The translations under genes were made by a program, and so were the position numbers. A stretch of 64,000 nt of DNA from Streptomyces sp. NRRL B-24484 (GTDB taxonomy: Bacteria > Actinomycetota > Actinomycetes > Streptomycetales > Streptomycetaceae), in assembly GCF_000717715.1 (NCBI RefSeq), contig NZ_JOAI01000048.1, positions 1-64,000 of the forward strand, written 5' to 3'. Positions 33,318-44,281 of the stretch are shown here, one piece after another. The notes under the pieces are model-generated. The model was given only the letters and a program-made list of their open reading frames with translations, did not search any database and was not told the DNA's origin. Position 1 is the first letter of the stretch; each line of letters begins with the position of its first letter.

Positions 33318-33403
33318 TCGTCCTCCTCAGCGCCGCCGCGGTGGCGGTCTTCGTGCAGAGCCTGCCCGACCTCAAGCGGTACCTGAAGATCCGGCAGATG
33401 TGA
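33302..33403 (+). CDS. DUF6893-type small membrane protein (33 aa)
   Basis: ATG at 33302 with GAGAGG eight bases upstream; ends in TGA at 33401. The peptide MRKFLIVLLSAAAVAVFVQS followed by LPDLKRYLKIRQM has one hydrophobic span of about 17 residues and a basic end, so an N-in or N-out single-pass protein. It overlaps the peptidase gene by 16 bases. I recognise the DUF6893 family of small proteins found beside hydrogenase genes. A role as membrane anchor for the otherwise soluble enzyme is possible and untested. Confidence 0.75.
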   Translation: MRKFLIVLLSAAAVAVFVQSLPDLKRYLKIRQM

Positions 33404-33434
33404 CCGCGCGGCGGTGCTGCGAATGGCGTAGCGG

Positions 33435-33457
33435 GCGCCGCGCCCACGGCGCGGCGC
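33435..33457. terminator. hairpin separating the structural and hyp blocks
   Basis: A 10-bp perfect stem (GCGCCGCGCC / GGCGCGGCGC) with a CAC loop lies in the 136-bp gap between the small membrane gene and hypA. It probably ends or reduces transcription from hhySL and lets hypABFCDE use its own promoter. Confidence 0.6.
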
Positions 33458-33539
33458 ACCCCGCGTCCGGGGACCGCGGCCTGTAATGGTCCCCGACCGT
33501 CCGGTCACCGCCTCCGGGCGGGCGCAGAGCGGGGTGCCG

Positions 33540-33914
33540 ATGCACGAGATGTCGATCGCCATGGCCGTGGTGGACCAGGTGGCGCAGGCCGCCCCCGAGG
33601 GCGCGGGCCGGGTCGAGTCGGTGCTGCTGCAGGTCGGCGAACTCGCCGGCGTGGTGCCGGACTCGCTGCACTTCTGCTTCGAACTCGCCTGCTCGGGCAC
33701 GGTCCTGGAGGGCGCCGAGCTGATCACCGAACCGGTGGCGGCGCACGCCCGGTGCGGCGCCTGCGGCACCGGGTGGGCGGTCGGGATGCCGCCCGAACTC
33801 ACCTGCCCCGGCTGCGGCAGCGGCGCGGCCACCGAGCTGCTGACCGGACGGGAGCTGCAGATCCGCAGCGTCCGCTGGGCGGACCGTCCGGCGTACGCCG
33901 ACCAGGAAGGCTGA
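33540..33914 (+). CDS. hypA: hydrogenase nickel-insertion protein HypA
   Basis: 124 residues from ATG at 33540 (an upstream in-frame start adds 18 residues that do not fit the family). The N-terminal MHEMSIAMAVVDQV places His2 as a nickel ligand, and the zinc site is CGACG followed by CPGCG, two CxxC pairs. HypA delivers nickel with HypB to the large-subunit precursor. Confidence 0.93.
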   Translation: MHEMSIAMAVVDQVAQAAPEGAGRVESVLLQVGELAGVVPDSLHFCFELACSGTVLEGAELITEPVAAHARCGACGTGWAVGMPPELTCPGCGSGAATELLTGRELQIRSVRWADRPAYADQEG

Positions 33915-33918
33915 CGCC

Positions 33919-34761
33919 ATGTGCCGAGTTGTCGACCTCCAGCAGGCCGTGCTGGCCCGCAACGAGGACGCCGCCCGGGAGCTGCGCGGGGCGCTCGCCG
34001 CCCGGGGCGCCGTCGCGGTGAACCTGCTCTCCAGCCCCGGCAGCGGGAAGACCGCCCTGCTGGAGGCCGAGCTGCTGCTCGCCGGGCGGCGCGGCACGCC
34101 CGTCGCCGCGCTCACCGCGGACCTCGCCACCGAGAACGACGCGCTGCGCCTGGCCCGTTCGGGCGCCCCGGTGAAGCAGGTGCTGACCGACGGGCTCTGC
34201 CACCTGGAGGCGGCGATGCTCGCCCGCCACCTGGACGGCTGGCTGCCCGCGGACACCCGGCTGCTGTTCGTGGAGAACGTCGGCAACCTGGTCTGCCCGG
34301 CCTCGTACGACCTCGGGGAGAGCCTGCGGGTGGCGCTGGCCTCGGTGACCGAGGGCGAGGACAAGCCGCTGAAGTACCCGACGGCGTTCGGGCTGGCGAA
34401 CCTGGTGGTGGTGACCAAGGCGGACCTGGCCGAGGCGGTGGACTTCGACGAGGCGGCCTTCCTCGCGCACGTCGAGCGGGTGAACCCGGGGGTGGAGGTG
34501 CTGTTCACCTCGGCGCGCACCGGGCAGGGCGTCGGGCTGCTGCTGGACCGGGCCACCGCGGTGCTGGAGGGCGGCGCGGTGCACCGGCCGGTGATGGGCG
34601 TGCCGTCCGCCGGGCACCACCACGGCCCGCCGCCCGCTCCGCACGGTGCCGACCGGGCGCACGACCACGGGTACGGCCACGACCACGGGCCGGGACACGA
34701 CCACGGGCACGGCGGCACCCACCCGCACCGGGAACCGGCGCTGCCGCCGGCCGTCTCGTGA
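33919..34761 (+). CDS. hypB: hydrogenase nickel-incorporation GTPase HypB
   Basis: 280 residues. P-loop SSPGSGKT at about 38-45, TADLATENDALRL, NVGNLVCP with metal-binding Cys, and VVVTKADLAEAV. The C-terminal 55 residues are His-rich (GHHHGPPPAPHG, HDHGYGHDHG, GHDHGHGG), a nickel-storage tail found in some HypB proteins at the N-terminus but here at the C-terminus. The usual N-terminal Cys motif is reduced to MCRVV. Confidence 0.93.
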   Translation: MCRVVDLQQAVLARNEDAARELRGALAARGAVAVNLLSSPGSGKTALLEAELLLAGRRGTPVAALTADLATENDALRLARSGAPVKQVLTDGLCHLEAAMLARHLDGWLPADTRLLFVENVGNLVCPASYDLGESLRVALASVTEGEDKPLKYPTAFGLANLVVVTKADLAEAVDFDEAAFLAHVERVNPGVEVLFTSARTGQGVGLLLDRATAVLEGGAVHRPVMGVPSAGHHHGPPPAPHGADRAHDHGYGHDHGPGHDHGHGGTHPHREPALPPAVS

Positions 34762-37079
34762 CCGCCTCGCCGCAGGCGCCCGCCGTCGAACGGCGGCTGG
34801 TCCGGGTCGGCGGGATCGTCCAGGGGGTCGGCTTCCGCCCCTTCGTGCACGCGCTCGCCGCGGAGCTGCGGCTGGCCGGGCACGTCACCAACACCGGCGA
34901 GGGCGTGCTCGCCGAGGTCGAGGGACTGCCGGACGCCGTCGCGGCGTTCTGCCGGCGGATCGCCGACGACGCACCCCCGCTCGCCCGGGTCGCCTCGGTG
35001 CTGCACGAGCCGATCGAGACCACCGGCGCGGACGGCTTCGCCATCGTGCCGTCCACGGGCGGCGGCGGCAGCCGGACCCTGATCCCGCCGGACACCGCGA
35101 CCTGCGCCGACTGCCTGGCCGAACTCGCCGACCCGGACGACCGGCGGCACCGCCACCCGTTCATCACCTGCACCAACTGCGGGCCACGGTTCACCATCGT
35201 CACCGCGCTGCCCTACGACCGTGCCGCCACCACCATGGCCGGATTCCCGATGTGCGCGGACTGCGGGCGCGAGTACACCGACCCGGCCGACCGGCGCTTC
35301 CACGCCCAGCCGATCTGCTGCCCCGCCTGCGGGCCCGAGCTGTCGCTCACCGTGCCCGGGCGGGCCGGGCTGCGCGGAGCGGCGGCGCTGGAGGACGCCC
35401 GGCGGCTGCTCGCCGAGGGCAAGGTGCTCGCCGTCAAGGGACTCGGCGGTTACCACCTGGTCTGCGACGCGGGCAGTGCCGCCGCGGTGGCCGAACTGCG
35501 GCGGCGCAAGCGGCGCGGCGACAAGCCCTTCGCGGTGATGGCCGGTTCGCCGGCCGAGGCGGCCGCGCTGGCGCGGGTCGGCGCGGCCGAACGGGCCGCC
35601 CTGGAGTCCGCCGCCCGGCCGATCGTGCTGCTTCGCCGCCGACCCGGCGCCCCCGGGATCTCCGAGGGCGTCGCCCCGCGCTGCCCCGACCTCGGCGTGA
35701 TGCTGCCGTACACCCCGGTGCACCGGCTGCTGCTCGGCCTGCCCGGCGACCCGGACGGTCCGCGGGTGCTGGTGATGACCAGCGGCAACCTCTCCGGCGA
35801 GCCGATCGTCACCGACGACGCCGAGGCGCTGGACCGCCTCGCCCCGCTGGTGGACGGCTGGCTGGCGCACGACCGGCCGATCCACGTGCCCTGCGACGAC
35901 TCGGTGGTGCGGGTGGTGGACGGCGAGGTGCTGCCGGTGCGCCGCTCCCGCGGGTACGCGCCGCTGCCGGTGCCGCTGCCGGTGGACGTCCGCCCGGTGC
36001 TCGCCGTCGGCGGGGACCTCAAGAACACCTTCGCACTGGCCGAGGGGCGCACCGCCTGGCCCTCCGGGCACGTCGGCGACATGGACGACCTGGCGACCCT
36101 CGCCGGATTCGGCCGCGCCGTCGCCCAGTTGGCGGCCGTCACAGGGGTCCGGCCGGAGCTGCTGGCGGCGGACCGGCACCCGCGCTACCGCTCCGCGCAG
36201 TGGGCCCGGCGGCAGGCCCGCGGGCGCGAGGTCCGCACCGTGCAGCACCACCACGCGCACGTGGCCTCGGCGATGGCCGAACACGGGCTGGACGGCACCG
36301 GGCGGGTCATCGGCATCGCCTTCGACGGCACCGGCTACGGTGAGGACGGCACGGTCTGGGGCGGCGAGGTGCTGCTCGCCGACTACGACGGCTTCGACCG
36401 GTTCGGCCGGCTCGGCCACGTGCCGCTGCCCGGCGGGGACGCCGCGGTGGAGCGCCCGTACCGGATGGCGCTCGCCCACCTGTACGCGGCGGGCCTGCCG
36501 TGGGCGCCCGGACTGCCCTGCACCGCGGCCTGCCCTGCGGACGAACTGGCGGTGCTGCGGCAGCAGTTGGCGCGCGGCCTGAACTGCGTGCCGACCTCCA
36601 GCATGGGCCGGCTGTTCGACGCCGTCTCCTCGCTCGCGGGCGTCTGCCACCGGGCCGGCTACGAGGCCCAGGCCGCCGTGGAGTTGGAGGCCGCCGCGCT
36701 GGAGGCCGAGGACTGCGGCGGGCCGTACGCCTTCGGGATGCGGGACGAGGGCGGCGTCTCGGTGGCCGAGCCGGGACCGGTGCTGGCCGCGGTGGTGGCC
36801 GACCTGGCGGCCGGCATGCCCGCCGCGGCGGTCGCCCGGCGCTTCCACGGCGCGGTGGCCGCCCTGGTCGAGCGCTGGTGCCTGGCGGCACGGGAGCGGA
36901 CCGGGCTCGGCACAGCGGCGCTCACCGGCGGGGTGTTCGGCAACGCGCTGCTCACCGAGGAGTGTCTGCGCCGGCTGCGGGCGGCCGGTTTCACCGTACT
37001 GCGGCACCGGCTGGTGCCGCCCAACGACGGCGGTCTGGCCCTCGGCCAGCTCGTGGTGGCCGGCCGGACCGGCAACTGA
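34758..37079 (+). CDS. hypF: carbamoyltransferase HypF
   Basis: 773 residues from GTG in a GTGA overlap with hypB. N-terminal acylphosphatase domain (VGGIVQGVGFRPFVHALA), two zinc-finger pairs (CADCLAELADP, CTNCGPR, MCADCGREYTD, CCPACGPE), a YrdC-like carbamoyl-AMP domain (KGLGGYHLVCDA), and the C-terminal Kae1-like domain with HHHAHVASAMAEHG. It makes and transfers carbamoyl groups to HypE for synthesis of the cyanide ligands. Confidence 0.95.
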   Translation: MTASPQAPAVERRLVRVGGIVQGVGFRPFVHALAAELRLAGHVTNTGEGVLAEVEGLPDAVAAFCRRIADDAPPLARVASVLHEPIETTGADGFAIVPSTGGGGSRTLIPPDTATCADCLAELADPDDRRHRHPFITCTNCGPRFTIVTALPYDRAATTMAGFPMCADCGREYTDPADRRFHAQPICCPACGPELSLTVPGRAGLRGAAALEDARRLLAEGKVLAVKGLGGYHLVCDAGSAAAVAELRRRKRRGDKPFAVMAGSPAEAAALARVGAAERAALESAARPIVLLRRRPGAPGISEGVAPRCPDLGVMLPYTPVHRLLLGLPGDPDGPRVLVMTSGNLSGEPIVTDDAEALDRLAPLVDGWLAHDRPIHVPCDDSVVRVVDGEVLPVRRSRGYAPLPVPLPVDVRPVLAVGGDLKNTFALAEGRTAWPSGHVGDMDDLATLAGFGRAVAQLAAVTGVRPELLAADRHPRYRSAQWARRQARGREVRTVQHHHAHVASAMAEHGLDGTGRVIGIAFDGTGYGEDGTVWGGEVLLADYDGFDRFGRLGHVPLPGGDAAVERPYRMALAHLYAAGLPWAPGLPCTAACPADELAVLRQQLARGLNCVPTSSMGRLFDAVSSLAGVCHRAGYEAQAAVELEAAALEAEDCGGPYAFGMRDEGGVSVAEPGPVLAAVVADLAAGMPAAAVARRFHGAVAALVERWCLAARERTGLGTAALTGGVFGNALLTEECLRRLRAAGFTVLRHRLVPPNDGGLALGQLVVAGRTGN

Positions 37080-37128
37080 ACGGCGGAGGCGCACCCGCCC
37101 CCGCCGAAGGACGAACGAGGAGCAGCCG

Positions 37129-37419
37129 ATGTGCCTGGCGGTGCCCGGCAGGGTGATGGAGATCGAGGAGCGCGACGGCACCCGGATGGCCGTCGTGGAC
37201 TTCGGCGGCGTGGTGAAGGACGTGTGTCTGGAGTACCTGCCCGACCTGGCGGTCGGCGAGTACGCGATCGTGCACGTCGGGTTCGCGCTGCAGCGCCTGG
37301 ACGAGGAGTCGGCCCGCCGGACCCTTGAGCTGTTCGAGGAACTCGGGCTGCTGCAGGAGGAGTTCGGCGACCCGTGGGAGGCGGCCGCGGGCGCCCCGAA
37401 GGAGGCGGAGAGCAAGTGA
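37129..37419 (+). CDS. hypC: hydrogenase assembly chaperone HypC
   Basis: 96 residues. Starts [14 protein letters not shown], with the invariant Cys2 that binds the Fe(CN)2CO unit together with HypD. OB-fold continues with [18 protein letters not shown] and [26 protein letters not shown] lies upstream, 50 bp after hypF, and hypD starts within its stop. Confidence 0.94.
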   Translation: MCLAVPGRVMEIEERDGTRMAVVDFGGVVKDVCLEYLPDLAVGEYAIVHVGFALQRLDEESARRTLELFEELGLLQEEFGDPWEAAAGAPKEAESK

Positions 37420-38549
37420 AGTACCTGGAGGAGTTCCAGAACCCGGAGCTGGCCCGGCGGCTGCTCGACGACATCCGGGCCACCGTCACCCGCCCCTGGG
37501 CGCTGATGGAGGTCTGCGGCGGCCAGACGCACACCATCATCCGGCACGGCATCGACCAACTCCTGCCCGAGGGAGTGGAGTTGATCCACGGGCCGGGCTG
37601 TCCGGTGTGCGTGACCCCGCTGGAGGTGATCGACAAGGCGCTGGAGATCGCCTCCCGCCCGGACGTGGTCTTCTGCTCCTTCGGCGACATGCTGCGGGTA
37701 CCGGGCACGGGCAAGGACCTGTTCCGGGTCCGCAGCGAGGGCGGCGACGTGCGGGTGGTCTACTCCCCGCTGGACGCGCTGCGGGTCGCCGAGCAGAACC
37801 CGGACAAGCAGGTGGTGTTCTTCGGCATCGGCTTCGAGACCACCGCCCCGCCCAACGCCATGACGGTGTACCAGGCGAAGAAGCGCGGGATCCGCAACTT
37901 CAGCCTGCTCGTCTCGCACGTCCGGGTGCCCCCGGCGATCGAGGCGATCATGCAGTCGCCGGACTGCCGGGTCCAGGGCTTCCTCGCCGCCGGGCACGTC
38001 TGCTCGGTGATGGGCACCGCCGAGTACCCGGAGCTCGCCGAGCGGTTCCGGGTGCCGATCGTGGTCACCGGTTTCGAGCCGCTGGACATCCTGGAGGGCA
38101 TCCGCCGCACCGTGCGCCAGCTGGAGCGCGGCGAGCACACGGTGGACAACGCCTACCCGCGGGCGGTGCGCGACGAGGGCAACCCGGCCGCACAGGCGAT
38201 GCTCGCCGACGTCTTCGAGACCACCGACCGTGCCTGGCGCGGGATCGGCACCATCCCGCAGAGCGGCTGGCGGCTCTCGTCCCGCTACCGCGAGTTCGAC
38301 GCCGAACACCGCTTCGACGTCGGGGACGTGAACACCTGCGAGCCGGCCGCCTGCCGGGCCGGCGAGGTGCTGCAGGGCCTGCTCAAGCCGCACGAGTGCG
38401 AGGCCTTCGGCACCCTCTGCACGCCGCGCAACCCGCTGGGCGCGACCATGGTCTCCAGCGAGGGCGCCTGCGCCGCCTACTACCTGTACCGCCGCCTGGG
38501 TGCGCCCGCCGCACCCGCCGCCCCGCTGGAGGCGAGCCCCGTTGCCTGA
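37416..38549 (+). CDS. hypD: hydrogenase formation protein HypD
   Basis: 377 residues from GTG in a GTGA overlap with hypC. Typical motifs: [16 protein letters not shown] (CGGxH metal site), [19 protein letters not shown], and the [4Fe-4S] cysteines in [16 protein letters not shown] and FGTLCTP. It assembles the Fe(CN)2CO moiety with HypC and HypE. Confidence 0.95.
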   Translation: MKYLEEFQNPELARRLLDDIRATVTRPWALMEVCGGQTHTIIRHGIDQLLPEGVELIHGPGCPVCVTPLEVIDKALEIASRPDVVFCSFGDMLRVPGTGKDLFRVRSEGGDVRVVYSPLDALRVAEQNPDKQVVFFGIGFETTAPPNAMTVYQAKKRGIRNFSLLVSHVRVPPAIEAIMQSPDCRVQGFLAAGHVCSVMGTAEYPELAERFRVPIVVTGFEPLDILEGIRRTVRQLERGEHTVDNAYPRAVRDEGNPAAQAMLADVFETTDRAWRGIGTIPQSGWRLSSRYREFDAEHRFDVGDVNTCEPAACRAGEVLQGLLKPHECEAFGTLCTPRNPLGATMVSSEGACAAYYLYRRLGAPAAPAAPLEASPVA

Positions 38550-39627
38550 CACCGACACCCTCGCCGGCACCCTCCCCACGCCGGACTTCTCCAACTGGAG
38601 CTGCCCGCTGCCGCTCCGCGACCACCCGCGGGTGGTGATGGGGCACGGCGGCGGCGGGGCGCTCTCCGCCGAACTCGTCGAGCACGTCTTCGCACCCGCC
38701 TTCGGCGGCCCGGTGCTCGCCGCGCTCGGCGACTCCGCCGCGGTCACCCTCGGCGGGGTGCGGCTCGCCTTCTCGACCGACTCGTACGTGGTGCGGCCGC
38801 TGTTCTTCCCCGGCGGCAGCATCGGCGACCTGGCCGTCAACGGCACCGTCAACGACCTGGCGATGAGCGGCGCCACGGCCGCCTACCTGTCCTGCGGGTT
38901 CATCCTGGAGGAGGGCGTCGAGACGGCGCAGGTCGCCCGGGTCGCGCAGGCGCTCGGCGCGGCCGCGCGGGCCGCCGGCGTCGAGGTGGCCACCGGCGAC
39001 ACCAAGGTCGTCGAGGCCGGCCGCGGCGACGGGATCTACCTCAACACCGCGGGCATCGGGCTGATCCCGGCCGGGGTGGACCTGCGGCCGCAGCGCGCCG
39101 AGCCGGGCGACGTGGTGATCGTCAGCGGGCCGATCGGGCTGCACGGCGTCGCCGTGATGAGCGTCCGCGAGGGACTGGAGTTCGGCGTCGACGTGCGGAG
39201 CGACTGCGCCCCGCTCGGCGGGCTGGTGCAGGCGATGCTGGCCGTCACGCCGGACCTGCACGTGCTGCGCGACCCCACCCGCGGCGGCCTCGGCGCCTCG
39301 CTCAACGAGATCGCGGCGGCCGCCGGGGTCGGCGTGGTCGTCCAGGAGCGGGGCATCCCGGTGCCGCCGGAGGTCGCCAACGCCTGCGCGATCCTCGGCC
39401 TCGACCCGCTGTACGTCGCCAACGAGGGCAAGCTCGTCGCCTTCGTGCCGCGGCAGCACGCGGACGCCGTCCTGGAGACGATGCGGGCGCACCCGTACGG
39501 CGCGGGCGCGGCGGTGATCGGCGAGTGCGTCACCGACCACCCCGGCATGGTGGTGGCCCGGACCGCGCTCGGCGGCACCCGGGTGATCGACCTGCCGGTC
39601 GGCGAGCAGCTGCCGCGGATCTGCTGA
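38542..39627 (+). CDS. hypE: hydrogenase expression/formation protein HypE
   Basis: 361 residues from TTG at 38542, eight bases inside hypD, with GGAGGCGAG just upstream. Core [30 protein letters not shown] and [17 protein letters not shown]. The C-terminus ends PRIC: the last Cys receives carbamoyl from HypF and is dehydrated to thiocyanate. The exact terminal motif confirms the 3' end of the gene. Confidence 0.95.
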   Translation: MPDTDTLAGTLPTPDFSNWSCPLPLRDHPRVVMGHGGGGALSAELVEHVFAPAFGGPVLAALGDSAAVTLGGVRLAFSTDSYVVRPLFFPGGSIGDLAVNGTVNDLAMSGATAAYLSCGFILEEGVETAQVARVAQALGAAARAAGVEVATGDTKVVEAGRGDGIYLNTAGIGLIPAGVDLRPQRAEPGDVVIVSGPIGLHGVAVMSVREGLEFGVDVRSDCAPLGGLVQAMLAVTPDLHVLRDPTRGGLGASLNEIAAAAGVGVVVQERGIPVPPEVANACAILGLDPLYVANEGKLVAFVPRQHADAVLETMRAHPYGAGAAVIGECVTDHPGMVVARTALGGTRVIDLPVGEQLPRIC

Positions 39628-39643
39628 GCGCCACGGCCGCCGG

Positions 39644-40570
39644 TCACGGCGCGGCGAGCAGCCGGGTGCCCTCCGGCAGTTTGCCGCGCCGTGCCTGTGC
39701 GGCCAGCCGTTCGGCGACGGTGGCGCGCATCCGGTCGGCGGCCCGGCCGAGCGGGATGTCCCGGCCGTGGGCGAGCGAGATCGTCCGGCCCAGGCCGGCG
39801 CCGGTGAACCGGGTGGTCGGCAGGCCCGAGCGGGCTGCGACCATGGCGGGCACCACGGCAGGGCCGAGGCCGGCCCGGACGAAGCCGAGCACGGCGTCCA
39901 TCTCGCCGCCCTCGACGGCGAACCGGGGCTCGAACCCGGCCTCCCGGCAGGCCGCCAGGGTGGCGTCGCGCAGCGCGTAGCCCGTCCGGAACATCACCAG
40001 CGGGCGGTCCCGCAACTCCCCGACCGGGACGGCCTGTTCGGGCAGCGGCTCGGCGGAGACCAGGACCAGGTCCTCGTGCAGCAGCGGGGTGACGTCCAGG
40101 CCGGGCAGGGCGCCGCCGGGGCTGGGCGAGACGATCAGGGCGAGGTCGAGTTCGCCGGCGTCCAGGGCGGCGACCAGGTCGCCGGAGCCGCCCTCGCTGA
40201 TCTGCAGGTCGACACCGGGGAAGCGGGCCCGGAAGGCCCCGAGCACGTCCGGCAGCAGGCTGACGCACAGGCTCGGCGGCGCCCCGAGGCGGACCCGGCC
40301 GCGGCGCAGCTGCACCGTCTCCTGGACGGCGAGCCGGGCGCTGTCGGTGTCGGCGAGGATGCGGCGGGCCAGCGGCAGCAGGGCCTCGCCCGCGTCGGTG
40401 GGGGTGGTGGCGCCGCGGCTGCGGTGCAGCAGTTCGGCGCCCAGCTCCCGCTCCAGCGCCTTGATCTGCTGGGAGAGCGAGGGCTGTGCGACGTGCAGCC
40501 GCTCGGCGGCCCGGGTGAAGTTGCCGAGTTCGGCGACGGCGGTGAAGTAGCGGAGCTGCTGGAGTTGCAA
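39644..40570 (-). CDS. LysR-family transcriptional regulator
   Basis: 308 residues from TTG at 40570 with GGGAGG 6 bases upstream; the homologous N-terminus begins at LQLQQLRYFTAVAELGNFTRAA, so the longer frame upstream is not real. HTH with HVAQPSLSQQIKALERELGA, then a periplasmic-binding-like effector domain. It is divergent from sdhCAB and an ATAG-N7-CTAT dyad lies between them, so it most likely controls the sdh operon. The effector may be an organic acid, inferred from the target. Confidence 0.9.
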   Translation of the reverse strand: MQLQQLRYFTAVAELGNFTRAAERLHVAQPSLSQQIKALERELGAELLHRSRGATTPTDAGEALLPLARRILADTDSARLAVQETVQLRRGRVRLGAPPSLCVSLLPDVLGAFRARFPGVDLQISEGGSGDLVAALDAGELDLALIVSPSPGGALPGLDVTPLLHEDLVLVSAEPLPEQAVPVGELRDRPLVMFRTGYALRDATLAACREAGFEPRFAVEGGEMDAVLGFVRAGLGPAVVPAMVAARSGLPTTRFTGAGLGRTISLAHGRDIPLGRAADRMRATVAERLAAQARRGKLPEGTRLLAAP

Positions 40571-40711
40571 GGTCTGCCTCCCGGCATTGGGCCACCCCTC
40601 AGGGCGCGTCGGGCACCTCCCGGCCGAAGGCTGGGGGAGAACTGCGCAATTCGGATGCGGACATCTGTTCGTACCAGGGGTCGGCCCGGAACCGCATGGT
40701 GCACCGGTCCC

Positions 40712-40736
40712 GGACTGCGCAGTTCCCCGCGCCCCT
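40712..40736. repeat. dispersed GGACTGCGCAGTTCC repeat, left of sdhCAB
   Basis: A 25-bp sequence reading GGACTGCGCAGTTCC then CCGCGCCCCT. A near-identical copy (two differences) occurs at 44246-44270 directly after sdhB. This short repeat occurs widely in streptomycete genomes, often near gene ends; the TGCGCA core is palindromic. Confidence 0.6.
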
Positions 40737-40740
40737 CTCG

Positions 40741-40761
40741 ACCATAGCCATATCCTATGGT
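40741..40761. promoter_or_regulatory. LTTR-type dyad between lysR and sdhC
   Basis: ACCATAG (40741-40747) N7 CTATGGT (40755-40761), perfect 7-bp arms, containing ATAG-N7-CTAT (a T-N11-A LysR box). It sits 56-77 bp upstream of sdhC and about 170 bp from the divergent lysR start. It shares the CATA-N9-TATG core with the two dyads before fprA. Confidence 0.7.
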
Positions 40762-40817
40762 GACGAGCCTTTTCATGTCTTGGACGTGAGGTAGGGGCTG
40801 TTCCTAGCGTGGAGCGC

Positions 40818-41518
40818 ATGGCTCTGGCGACTGGAACGCGTCGGCCGCGGCACGCCCTGGCGGTGCTGTGGGGTTCGACGATCGGCAAGAAGGCGGTGAT
40901 GGCCGCCTCCGGCGCGGTGATGCTGCTGTACCTGGTGGCCCACATGCTCGGCAATCTGAAGATCTTCTTCGGGCCGGACGACCTCAACGGCTACGCGGCG
41001 TGGCTGCGCACGGTCGGGCAGCCCTTCCTCGGGCACGCCTGGTTCCTGTGGATCGCCCGGGTGGTGCTGCTGGTCTCGGTGGTGGCGCACGGCGTCGCCG
41101 CGTACCAGCTGAGCCGGCGCGACCTCGCGGCGCGCCCGCAGAAGTACGCGCGGCGGCGGGCCCGGTCGAGCTACGCGACGCGGACGATGCGCTGGGGCGG
41201 CGTGATCCTGGCGCTGTTCATCGTCTGGCACATCCTGGACCTGACCACGCTGACCGTGAACCCGCGGGCCGAGGAGGGCCACCCGTACCAGAACGTGGTG
41301 GCGTCCTTCTCGACCTGGTACGGCGGCGGGATCTACGTCGTCGCGATGCTCGCGGTCGGGCTGCACGTGCGGCACGGCTTCTGGAGCGCCGCGCAGACCC
41401 TCGGCGTCAACAACGCACGCCGGGACCGGGTGTTGAAGGCCACCGCGAACGTGCTGGCGCTGGTGCTGACGGCCGGCTTCCTCGCCGTGCCGGTGGCCGT
41501 GATGATCGGAGCGGTGAA

Positions 41519-41522
<4 letters not shown>
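40818..41522 (+). CDS. sdhC: succinate dehydrogenase cytochrome b subunit (type B SdhC)
   Basis: 234 residues from ATG at 40818 (TTGs and another ATG upstream give only three more residues). Five hydrophobic segments, for example [66 protein letters not shown] and [21 protein letters not shown], with His residues positioned for two haems b (VAHM, VAHG, VWHI, LHVRHG). This is the fused single-subunit anchor of di-haem quinone-reactive SDH, so no sdhD is needed. Confidence 0.9.
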
Positions 41523-43461
<1,939 letters not shown>

Positions 43462-43465
<4 letters not shown>

Positions 43466-44199
43466 ACCTCACCCTGCGGATCTGGCGGCAGGCGGGCCCC
43501 GACGACCCCGGCGGGTTCAGCACCTACCAGGTCGGCGAGATCAGCCCCGACATGTCCTTCCTGGAGATGCTCGACACCCTCAACGAGACGCTGGTGCTGC
43601 GCGGCGAGGAGCCTGTGGCCTTCGACCACGACTGCCGCGAGGGCATCTGCGGCGCCTGCGGCATGGTCATCGACGGGCAGGCGCACGGGCCGCAGCCGAC
43701 CACCACCTGCCAGCTCCACATGCGTCACTTCGAGGACGGCGCCACGGTGGACGTCGAGCCGTGGCGGGCCGCGGCCTTCCCGGTGGTCAAGGACCTGGTG
43801 GTGGACCGCTCCGCGCTGGACCGGGTGATCGGCGCGGGCGGGTACATCACCGCACCGACCGGCAGCGCGCCGGAGGCGCACGCCACGCCCGTCCCCAAGG
43901 AGGCGGCGGACGCGGCCTTCGAGCACGCCGCCTGCATCGGCTGCGGGGCGTGCGTGGCGGCGTGCCCGAACGGGTCGGCGATGCTGTTCACGGCGGCGAA
44001 GGTGGTGCACCTGAACCTGCTGCCGCAGGGCGCTCCGGAGCGGTCGAGCCGGGTGCGGGGGATGGTCGGCGCGATGGACGCCGAGGACTTCGGCGGCTGC
44101 ACCAACACCGGCGAGTGCGCGACGGCCTGCCCGAAGGGGATCCCGCTGTCGGCGATCTCGACGCTGAACAGGGAGTTCCTGCGGGGCACGTTGCGGTGA
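43462..44199 (+). CDS. sdhB: succinate dehydrogenase iron-sulfur subunit
   Basis: 245 residues from ATG in an ATGA overlap. 2Fe-2S ferredoxin motif [12 protein letters not shown] plus TTTCQLHM, then the 4Fe-4S and 3Fe-4S motifs [12 protein letters not shown] and [14 protein letters not shown]. It carries electrons from SdhA to the haem anchor. The gene ends the sdhCAB operon. Confidence 0.94.
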
Positions 44200-44245
44200 G
44201 GGGTGTGCCACGGCGGCCCCGGCAGGTCACGGCGGGCCCGCCTCC

Positions 44246-44270
44246 GGACTGCGCGGTTCTCCGCGCCCCT
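44246..44270. repeat. dispersed GGACTGCGCGGTTCT repeat, right of sdhCAB
   Basis: Second copy of the 25-bp repeat (see 40712-40736) with two substitutions, in the 82-bp gap between convergent sdhB and the phosphatase gene. It could also act as a terminator-like element. Confidence 0.6.
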
Positions 44271-44281
44271 CAGGGAATCCG

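Noticed and set aside
33372..38876. 1834-residue minus-strand open frame over the hyp operon
   Set aside because: It is antisense to hypABFCDE, each of which has family motifs and overlapping starts. Long antisense frames are usual in GC-saturated coding DNA; it lacks an RBS and any domain.
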